A stretch of DNA of 64,000 nucleotides from assembly GCA_011316305.1 (NCBI GenBank), contig SAUG01000128.1, positions 105,670 through 169,669 on the forward strand. Direction: 5' to 3'. The notes beneath the pieces were generated by a model. The model saw only the letters and a list, made by a program, of their open reading frames with translations, ran no database searches and was not told the origin of the DNA. The position numbers were made by a program, and so were the translations under genes. Below, piece after piece: positions 56,325-64,000 of the stretch. How positions within the stretch are numbered: the stretch's first letter is position 1; the number at the start of each line of letters is the position of its first letter. Origin of the DNA: Rusavskia elegans (lineage: Eukaryota > Ascomycota > Lecanoromycetes > Teloschistales > Teloschistaceae).

Positions 56325-56830
56325 GTAAGATGAATGGTGATGGGATGAGCGTGAATGGTAGTAGAAAAGGGGGGAAAATGGTAGTAGAGAAGGGGGAAGA
56401 ATAGTAGTAGAGAAGGGGGAAGAATGGTGAAGTGGAAGTAAGTACCTTCGACTATTTTTCTTAGATGAGGGATGGAGTCTTGGATATAGACGGAAGGTGA
56501 AGGAGGATAATGGATGGATTGCGAGAGGGGAGGATACGATTGACAGCTGCCTGGGGCGTATGGATATGCCGGTAGGGAAGACGAAAATTATTGAGACTTA
56601 GGCGTCTCTGTCCATGATAAGGGAATTGATGAATACAAGTAACGTTCTTGACTCCACGCATCTGATTCTCTGACGCCGCATCAATACTGTTGGCATCAAC
56701 CATCTTCGAAGTCGTAACAAACAATTTTACACGTTATTTGTTCGACCATCTTAGCAGCTAACGGCCTGGACGAAAATCTCATGCCAATAAGATCTCCACA
56801 TACCTCACGAGGTATGTACATACATCCATA

Positions 56831-57967
56831 TCATGTACCCAAGCTAGAATACCCCTGGCGTCGGTGGGCACGCCTGATGCCTTCAGAGCTGAAACCACGT
56901 CCAGCCGTTATATCTCTATCTTGCGCATCCTGAATTGCGTATACTTCTACCAGGGCCTCAAACGCATCGATATCATCTTTCCATTCCTTCTCCAATACCT
57001 CCACTTGCTCCGGTGACACGGTCTGGCTGATCCATTGTGGGTCATCGACCCCATCCGCGTTTGCGAATGGTCGGTTGATGATGAGCGATAGAACGTTTAC
57101 GTCTTGTTGGTTTAGGGTCCAGTGCCAGTGGGTTTTACATTCTTGACATGTGCTGGTGTCCGTTGGTATTGAGCTTCGGGATCCGGGCGATCTTCCTAGC
57201 TGCTCGAGTTGCATTTTACTCGTCTGGAGGGCCGTTCTCGCGTGTTCCTTGAGACGACGCAAAGGTGAAAGGGTGAAGAGTGCTGAATATGGTGTTTTTG
57301 CGGCCTTGTAGACTTGCTTGGAACTGAAGAGATGATGCGGACAGACATGTACGTGGCGGGCCTTCATGAGTCTTTTGAGTTGGGTATATGGTATCGTTGT
57401 TTCGCCATTGTGAAGATACCGGATCGGTCGTTCGATTTGGACTCCTTCCGGGCTTGTTTGCACGCTGTGGGACCCATCACAGTATAAGGAGTCCTGTGCT
57501 ATGCCAGTGCGTGCGGACTGCATGGTCTCGTGATCGATCGACCGGGGCGGGCAGATCCATATGACAGCTTCAGCATTGCCGCAGCGACGGAGGTGGCGCT
57601 GGGTTTGTTGCATGCGCAGGGTGAATGAGGATTTGGAGTGGTGCCGTGTGCAGTAGCTGCACCAGAGAGTAGACGTATCGAGGCGTTCGACGAGAGAGAG
57701 GTAGATTTTGCGTTCGTGCCCTAGGTAATGGTGTGTAAAGGGACGTACATCCCAGTTGCCTGACTTGCAGCTGGGGAATAGGGTGCGGAAGACCAGCACC
57801 ACGCTCAATCCGAGACGCTCGGGGAACAACCGACGGAAATGTTGGCATGTTATTGATAAAGCGAGCTGCGAGCTCAAGGGTAGGAAGCTGGCTATAAGGA
57901 GGAGAACCTCGTTCGGTAGAGGATAGAGGCGGCTTGGGGGTAGGTTCCAAGAAAGCCCAGATGCCAT
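56831..57967 (-). CDS. F-box protein
   Basis: Single exon, 378 residues. An F-box lies at about residues 12-50: LYPLPNEVLLLIASFLPLSS and QLALSITCQHFRRLFP. The rest is typical of the many fungal F-box proteins with a C-terminal domain of unknown fold: LWCSYCTRHH suggests a small zinc or cysteine site, with further Cys/His at VHVCPHHLF and TCQECKTHWHW. It probably binds Skp1 as part of an SCF ubiquitin ligase; the substrate is unknown. The C-terminal 70 residues are acidic and helical (QVEVLEKEWKDDIDAFEALV). Confidence 0.88.
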   Translation of the reverse strand: MASGLSWNLPPSRLYPLPNEVLLLIASFLPLSSQLALSITCQHFRRLFPERLGLSVVLVFRTLFPSCKSGNWDVRPFTHHYLGHERKIYLSLVERLDTSTLWCSYCTRHHSKSSFTLRMQQTQRHLRRCGNAEAVIWICPPRSIDHETMQSARTGIAQDSLYCDGSHSVQTSPEGVQIERPIRYLHNGETTIPYTQLKRLMKARHVHVCPHHLFSSKQVYKAAKTPYSALFTLSPLRRLKEHARTALQTSKMQLEQLGRSPGSRSSIPTDTSTCQECKTHWHWTLNQQDVNVLSLIINRPFANADGVDDPQWISQTVSPEQVEVLEKEWKDDIDAFEALVEVYAIQDAQDRDITAGRGFSSEGIRRAHRRQGYSSLGT

Positions 57968-58226
57968 TTTGCGATCGTGATGCTGAAGGAGTGAAGTTTT
58001 GTAGTGATAGGGTGGAAGGAAGAAAGGCGCGAAAGCACGGGGGGAGAATCGCTATGAGGACTGTTCGTGTTTGGCATGACGGTCCTGGCTTGGTGAGAGC
58101 AGTCATTTGAGGGGGAGTGGGTGTTATGAACCGCGATAGAATGACAAGGGAGATTAGACGCCCGGGATGAAGGCCGGTGTTGAACGTTGTGGAAGATGTG
58201 TTGAATCGTGGAGGTGTTGGAGATGA

Positions 58227-59227
58227 TCATGCACGATATTCGTATTTCGTCTTCTCCTCTTTCCTCTTTCCCTTGCCATCTTTCTCGTCCGCTGTCACCT
58301 TCTTCGTCCTCACCTCGAGCGTTGTCTCGGTCCTCCTGTCTTCCTTCTTTTCGCCAGTCTCATCACGGACCTCCACTCCTCCTTTTACCACCCCGCCTTT
58401 GCTCTCTTTCTTTTCATCCTGCTTCTTCTCCTCCATAACACCAGCTCCAGCGTCTTGTGCATCTTCGGCAAACACCCTTTCAATACTGACTTGCAGTTTC
58501 CTCCTCTTCTTGTCGTCTGGATTGGGGATCTCGCCCTTTGCGTCTTCCCAGAACAATTGCCAACCTCCATCCGTCTCGACAGCTATAGCGCCTTCAGTTT
58601 CCCTCAGCGTAAGACCACCTCCGTTGTCACCAGCGTGGGAGTCATCCGCACCCTCGTCTTCTCCAAGGTCCCAGGCCCAAGGCCCGACGGTATGCTCTAT
58701 GCTGGCAGTACGATTCCCATATCGTAGCTCACGAGTGGAGTTAGAGGCGTAGATCCAATTGAGCGTTGGCGGAGTAGTGGGGGTGAAGGAGACGAGACCC
58801 AGTGGTGGAGGGTGCCGGGAGGGGTCGGGGTAGGGGACATAGAATCCCAAAAAGGCGGCGGACGATGGAGGAGACGAGGAAGGTTGAACCCATAGCTGCG
58901 AAGATTAAGACTGATGTTCGTGGAAACTGCAAGAGATGGAGGTAAGGGACAATGCAACAGTGGCTGGCAAAAAGAGGACAGAAGGAGCTTGCTTACCTTG
59001 TTGTCTTGGAGGATCACGGTGCGGCCGTCAACTTCCTTTGCTTTGCTGGATGGAGCATCGCAGTAGCATTGAAGTCGGAATTTTCGCATGCGTTGGGCTT
59101 CGGTGGTGGAAGCTACAGTTGGATCTTGTTCTTCATTGTCGTCGTCCTTCTTCTTGGTGGCGGAGATGGATTCTGCGACACCGATCGTGGTGGGGATGGC
59201 AGTGAGGGCAAGGAGGCCGAAGACCAT
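58227..59227 (-). CDS. conserved fungal protein of unknown function, possibly membrane-anchored
   Basis: Exons 59227-58997 and 58895-58227 join at a codon boundary (LQDNK | LWVQP) to give 299 residues. The start is the ATG at 59227; the longer frame begins with GTG. The N-terminus (MVFGLLALTAIPTTIGVAES) is a signal peptide or anchor. A basic stretch and the conserved segment RMRKFRLQCYCDAPSSKAKE, DGRTVILQDNKLWVQP, GFYVPYPDPSRHPPPLGLVS and ASIEHTVGPWAWD follow, a pattern I have seen in many ascomycete hypothetical proteins. The last 100 residues are Lys/Glu-rich and disordered. No known catalytic motif is present. Confidence 0.8.
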
Positions 59228-60802
59228 GGTTTGAAAGGTATACACCTGATTGAGATGGATCAGCTCCTCTTTTGGAGTACGTTCGGCATACTCGGTTTGA
59301 GCGTTTCAGATGATAGGACAGTAGTCAGTAGTGAATGGTATCACCTCGGCACACGGGTTTGAGTACAGCACGGGCAAGTCTACCTAATATATGCCTTCTA
59401 CATAATGTATGTCTTCTATTCCGGAATTCAACGATTCAATAAGAATCAAGTGATGATAGCGTGTGGATTGTAGGTTGTAGAGGTGAAGTCGATAAAGGGG
59501 CAATCCATCAGTACTCCCTGTCCCCCAAGCTGTAAAACTACGTGAAGCTGGCAATGTCTTTCAGATAGTTTGTGTGTCCTCTCAATATGTCCCAGCTCTG
59601 TGATCCCATATTGGGGCTCCTGATCACAGCCCCATCCTTCGTAAATTCCCTGGATGACGATTGCTCATCCGCTACTTGCTGCAACTTTGAGCCTTTCCTC
59701 CAATCTTTCGTCCACTGGCCACCGAATACTTCCGAGCAAAGCAGCCAAAGGCACGGCAACCTCGAGAATAACACGGATGCCAAAGATAGGATGTGAAAGG
59801 CAACTGGAGTGGTCGACTTTGCTCTGGATAGCGACTTTCCACCTCAACACCCTTGTTATCAAAGCCATGCTTCAAATCTCTGCTCTTCACTTTACTCCTT
59901 CCAATGCTGCACGCCTCTCGGACTCATCTTACTGCTGTCCTGCTTCCCTGTGCCTCCGTCGCCTATGACCCCTCTCAAGTCGTTCCATGGTGTATTCCGC
60001 GCGGGCGTCAAGTTTCTCGGGACTGTCCTTATCAAGATGCTTATGAAACGTTTTACTAACGATCCTGGAACCGAGGAGCCCTGAGCTACACTAGCTATTG
60101 CCTTGATCCTCTTCCATTTCTTCTCTCGGTCGTTGAGCCCTTCGCCGTCGAGGCGACTCATGTGCGCCTGCAAGTGATGTGCCAGTTGCAAACACCCAGG
60201 CTGATGGCAGATTCGTACACCGGTTGTAGTGAACGTTTCCTGTGCTGGGAGATAGGTGACAGGCTTGACTACGTGGAGCCGTTTCAGGGGTGCCAGATCG
60301 TCCATGCTGTCCGACAATGCCTGAGACGCCCACCCAACACCACTTGGTAGCAGGCAGAGACATGGAAAAGTAACGACAAGTTGCTGCAAATCCTGGTTCC
60401 TCATTAACGCGTCGCACGTGGAGTGCCCATAATGGTGAGCCAAGTGGAAGCAAATTGACCAATTGGCGCGTTTGCAAGTGTGAGCAGGTCCGGCGGTGGA
60501 ATATCCATGACAGCGAGCCAAAGAGGAGCAAATTGATCAGTTGGCGCTTTTGTGATTGTGAGCAGGTGAGAGGCCCCGTTCTTGCATTGATCCGAACCTG
60601 AGGTGCGAATGTGTGGTGGAGGAAAATAAGTCTAATTGAGCGAAGGTAAACAAGAAACAGCCAGATCAGTCTGGAAGTCGCGTTCCCTGTAGTGAATGGG
60701 AAGGCGGTCGAAATCAGTGTGGTCGCTGCAGCGATATGAGCGACGACAACTCGACGCTTGTAAGATCTCTACCATTGCAAGAAGGAGGCCTGTTGAATTC
60801 CT
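59228..60802. other. intergenic stretch with tandem duplication
   Basis: About 1.6 kb. Minus-strand frames at 59892-60521 (209 codons) and 59665-59868 (67 codons) have no recognised domains; they could be parts of a decayed or lineage-specific gene but I cannot join them convincingly. Confidence 0.4.
60437..60572. repeat. 78-bp tandem duplication
   Basis: Copy 1 at 60437 (GAGCCAAGTGGAAGCAAATT) and copy 2 at 60515 (GAGCCAAAGAGGAGCAAATT) continue with related TTGGCGC[GT]TTTG and TGTGAGCAGGT segments over about 58 bp. Confidence 0.85.
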
Positions 60803-61928
60803 TCAATCGGTAGTATTGTCTTTCCTGAGCGTTAGGCTTAGTGGTGTCCACCGCCAGACCGCCCACCAGCATTCGACTTCCGTCCTCTTGTTGGCACGCC
60901 GATTGTCTTCCCAATCATCGAATCCGCGTTCAGTTCCTTGGACAAGCATCACCAAGCCCGTCGCTGCCATTCTCGATTTGAGCTCATTGATCTCAGGCGC
61001 GTAGGCCTCCCGCAACGGCAACTCGATCACAACTCGAGCTGCCAGATCCCTCTTGAGAACGTGATCGATGGCTGCGACTAGCCACGCAGGATGTTGCGGA
61101 GAGTACAGAGGGTCAGCTGCCACAACCACATCGTAGGCCGTGTGCTTTTCGCTACGATCAGGAATGTTGGACCAGTCGAGTTCCCCAACGCTTGTGCTTT
61201 CCTTGGTGATGCTTGAACGATTCGCCGTAACATTTGCGAGAAGATTAGGAACGATGGCCGGTAGATCGGTCAGGTGGACATGCACGTCGAACATGGCAGC
61301 GATCGCTAGACCCACGAGACCCGTACCCGCACCGAGTTCGAGGACTTGACCGCTGATTTCGAGCGCTGGAACGTATGATGCGAGACTCGGCAAGCGTTTG
61401 GCTAGGAGATAAGATGCCAGCCACGTCTTGTGGCCTAGATTGTCGGCAGTCAATGATGGTTCACGCAGGGTGATTGAGACCGAGTTTGCTGTCGAGGTAG
61501 GGATGCTAAATGTTCGAGACATTGATGGAATTGCTTGCAAAGTCAGTACCCAGCTAGGATGGTCCTAAGGGCCAGATCATACCTGTTCTGCCAGACCGCT
61601 CGCTCACTCGTGAGCTTGCGGCCTCCCATATCTGTTCTCTGACGCTCTCCTCCTCTATCCATGCCAGTGAAGATGCGATGATACTGGTGAGATATCTTGG
61701 CAGATTGGCCTCATCATATTGAGAGGCTGCATCAATGTCACCCCATGCTGCAGGCTTGACCTTCAGTCGCTCGAGAGTGGAAAGTAGACTGGCGGAGGAT
61801 GGCCGTGTATAGAGTTGTGGCAGGTCATGGACGGAGCCTTGAAGACTTGATTCAGTGTCAGTATCCATCACGAATATTTACTATCAGGTAAGCTTACCAA
61901 ACGCATCATCGCTCGGTCGACTTGCCAT
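60803..61928 (-). CDS. class I SAM-dependent protein-lysine methyltransferase, EFM2-like (Methyltransf_16)
   Basis: Exons 61928-61898, 61837-61583 and 61533-60803 join in frame (AFG|S and RT|AIPS) to give 338 residues. An N-terminal helical part (YLTSIIASSLAWIEEESVRE) precedes the Rossmann domain. The SAM-binding motif I is QVLELGAGTGLVGLAIA (about 170-187); motif II contains HVHLTDLPAIVPNLLANV; the family signature YDVVVAADPLYSPQHPAW follows. The NLGHKTWLASYLLAKRL stretch before motif I is typical of the METTL21/EFM group. Yeast Efm2 methylates elongation factor 2; the present substrate is inferred from family only. The first coding exon is 31 nt (MASRPSDDAF). Confidence 0.85.
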
Positions 61929-62055
61929 GTCACCAAGGTGATTGCAAGGTTGAACAAGAGGTCTCGATTGTTGATTATGTCATCCCGCAGATCTGCCGTC
62001 GAAGTCGAGTCGAGAACAGCTCCAAACACAACTTCATCTTCAAAGCAAACGCAAT

Positions 62056-63391
62056 ATGATAGCAGCTCGCCAATTTTGCAGGGCGACGCCTAGATTTCAG
62101 CATGTATGTCCTTCCTGCAACGGCAACGTACCTGAGATCAAGCATACGAAAGCGCCAATTTGGGGTTGTCATTACTGACTCTTTATTAGAGCATCCGCCG
62201 CTATGCCACCGAAGGCTCCTCACCAGCCGGTATGAGCAACTCGGTCAAATATGGGGGTGCAGCTTTCGGTGCCTTCTTAGTCGGCTTCGGTGTAATCCGA
62301 TGGTCCGTTGGGCCGCCGCCGAAGGAACTGTCTGAAGAAGCCCGGAAGGGCTACGAAGCACCCACTGGCAAGAAGCTGGGATACGCTTCCGACAAGCCTG
62401 CTCAGAAAACCTTTACGGGCGGCGAACAGGGTTGGGTGGATCTCAAGCTTGAAAGTGTAGAGGAACTCAATCACAATACGAAGAAGTTCCGCTTTGCGCT
62501 TCCGGACAAGGATGATGTTTCCGGTCTGGAAATTGCTTGTACGGGGGATCCAGGGAGTTTCCCAGTAACGAGCATATGCTGACGAATGACAGCGGCTCTC
62601 TTGGCGAAATACAAGGGCCCTGAGATGGATAAGGTACTCGACCTCCTCGAAATACCGCAATTATGATGCTGATAGACTTCAGCCGGTGATAAGACCATAC
62701 ACTCCTACCAGCGATGAAGGTAGTTACCAAGAGGATCTTATATCGACATCTGCGAAGGCTGACCCTGTATAGATGCAAGAGGACACATCGACTTCGTCAT
62801 CAAGCGATACCCCGACGGCCCAATGTCCGAGCACCTACACGGCATGGAACCCCCTCAACGCCTAGACTTCAAAGGTCCAATCCCCAAATACCCATGGTCG
62901 CCCAACAAACATGATCACATCTGTCTCATCGCTGGCGGAACGGGCATCACACCGTAAGTCTCCCCATCCCCAATCACCTCATCAAATTTGATTTCGGTTA
63001 CAGCATGTACCAACTCTGCCGCGCCATCTTCAACAACCCCTCCGACAAAACAAAAGTCACCCTCGTCTTCGGCAACATCTCCGAAGAAGACATCCTCCTG
63101 AAACACGAATTCGAAGACCTCGAAAACACATACCCTCAGCGTTTCCGCGCCTTCTACTTGCTAGACAAACCAGCTGAGAAATGGATGGGCGGCAAAGGCC
63201 ATATCGCTGCAGATCTCTTGAAGACGGTCCTGCCAGAACCCAAAACCGAAAATATCAAGATCTTTGTGTGTGGACCACCGGGACTGTATAAGGCCGTTAG
63301 TGGCATGAAGAAAAGTCCAAAGGACCAGGGCGAGTTGAGTGGTATTTTGAAGGAGTTGGGCTATTCGCAGGATCAAGTCTATAAGTTTTAG
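62056..63391 (+). CDS. MCR1: mitochondrial NADH-cytochrome b5 reductase
   Basis: Exons 62056-62103, 62190-62538, 62593-62633, 62683-62719, 62773-62953 and 63004-63391 join in frame to 347 residues. The basic N-terminus ([20 protein letters not shown]) looks like a mitochondrial targeting peptide, followed by a membrane segment ([19 protein letters not shown]), as in Mcr1. The FAD motif RPYTPTSDE is rebuilt across introns 3 and 4, the NAD-binding site includes [14 protein letters not shown] (split by intron 5), and the C-terminus has [15 protein letters not shown] and ends [10 protein letters not shown]. Mcr1 transfers electrons from NADH to cytochrome b5 at the outer membrane and intermembrane space, with a role in ergosterol synthesis and erythroascorbyl radical reduction in yeast. 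Two exons are only 41 and 37 nt. Confidence 0.95.
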
Positions 63392-64000
63392 ACACTTGCT
63401 GCTGGCATATGATAGATGAGCATCGAATAATGTAACATATCTATCGGTATTGTTTTATTGATCGATGGATAGAAATGCAGCCCAAGACACTCTTCGGCGA
63501 TTAACGAGCTGCGAATCTGGTACTGGTTCGATTACCCCAATGAATCTTCCCCTGTGCGCTCCGCCGTATCTTTCCTCCTTGCATGGCCCTTATCACCAGC
63601 AGAACGGCCACGCTACGGTTTCGCCAATGAAACAGAGATGGTCTTGTAAGATATATAGCAAGCACGCGTGCGTGCTAATAGGTACCTCCCAAACATCGCA
63701 TCTCCCATCCCATCGCATCCCATCACTCCAATCACAATACAAGTCCACGACTCCTTTTTTTCAACCTTCCCTTTTCTACGTTTTCACCCTATTCCAACCC
63801 GGTGCTCCAATCATAATCATCCCATCGTTTAAGGCAATGCAATGGGTGCGGTATCTAATATTGTCTCTCTCTTGGGTAGATAAGGGGCTTGGTCGTCGTT
63901 GGGGGTATGAGGTTTTCTGGGGGTTATGTGGCTGTTTTTGTTGCTATGTAGTCGGTGGTAGATTTTGTGGTGTGAAAGGATTTTTTTTCTTTTTTTTTTT
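63392..64000. other. intergenic flank, right edge
   Basis: 3' flank of MCR1; no gene is seen. A CATCGCATCCCATC-type CT-rich stretch (63694-63730) and terminal T-runs are present. Confidence 0.5.

Larger units (their letters stand above)
51298..56830. other. 5.5-kb gene-poor tract
   Basis: No gene can be supported. Open frames reach 206 codons (51337-51957, plus) and 162 codons (54118-54606, minus), but they lack domains, stable splice signals and coding-like composition. Base composition is balanced, without an A/T-rich RIP look. Small repeats at 54408, 56005 and 56301 and a G12 run near 55872 are noted. A long non-coding transcript or decayed genes are possible. Confidence 0.5.

Noticed and set aside
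59892..60521. 209-codon minus-strand frame
   Set aside because: No recognised domain, and it overlaps the 78-bp tandem duplication; may be a remnant, but unsupported as a gene.
1..64000. RIP-mutated (A/T-rich) transposon islands
   Set aside because: No long A/T-rich tracts, transposase or reverse-transcriptase-like frames are visible in the window.

Overview
The window is nuclear DNA of a filamentous ascomycete (Pezizomycotina). Evidence: short GT-AG introns (about 45-160 nt) with CTAAC/CTGAC-like branch points, many single-copy eukaryotic genes on both strands, and typical fungal families (ERMES Mdm12, RTA1-like, Gwt1, Hrd3, Clr5 domain, SFP1-like, Swi5-Sfr1). Genus cannot be set from sequence alone. 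I resolve 22 gene models plus one tentative small gene. Most needed manual splicing, so coordinates give the span of the coding exons and the exon joins are in the evidence text.

Layout. 1-1658 (-): DUS3-like tRNA dihydrouridine synthase, cut by the left edge. 1659-4639: gene-free, with a CAG microsatellite, two tRNA-like elements and one copy of a dispersed palindromic repeat. 4640-10364 (+): a 14-exon gene for a ~1635-residue secreted SGNH/GDSL esterase with FG-GAP repeats, a proline-rich stalk and four tandem eight-cysteine modules; this is the most unusual locus here. 11486-20142 (+): cysteine/histidine-rich zinc-finger-like protein, HRD3/SEL1L, RTA1-like membrane protein and a disordered protein. 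20143-22253: microsatellite-rich spacer. 22254-36411 (-): DUF7624-like protein, BAP31-like ER protein, Clr5-domain protein, small secreted protein, SFP1-like regulator and SFR1/MEI5-like repair factor. 36619-41034 (+): SRPBCC-fold protein and dynamin-like GTPase. 42293-48938 (-): MDM12, a large disordered coiled-coil protein and a GFA/CENP-V-domain protein. 49218-50764 (+): GWT1. 51013-61928 (-): small putative protein, a 5.5-kb gene-poor tract, F-box protein, conserved unknown protein and EFM2-like methyltransferase. 62056-63391 (+): MCR1 NADH-cytochrome b5 reductase. 63392-64000: spacer.

The genes do not form one pathway; this is ordinary mixed fungal gene order. Several act at the ER or membrane contact sites (Hrd3, BAP31-like, Gwt1, Mdm12). 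The unusual signals are the modular secreted esterase with a GAS in place of GDS motif, a four-copy palindromic repeat family of which one copy sits inside an intron of the dynamin gene, and two related tRNA-like elements whose promoter boxes are about 125 bp apart.
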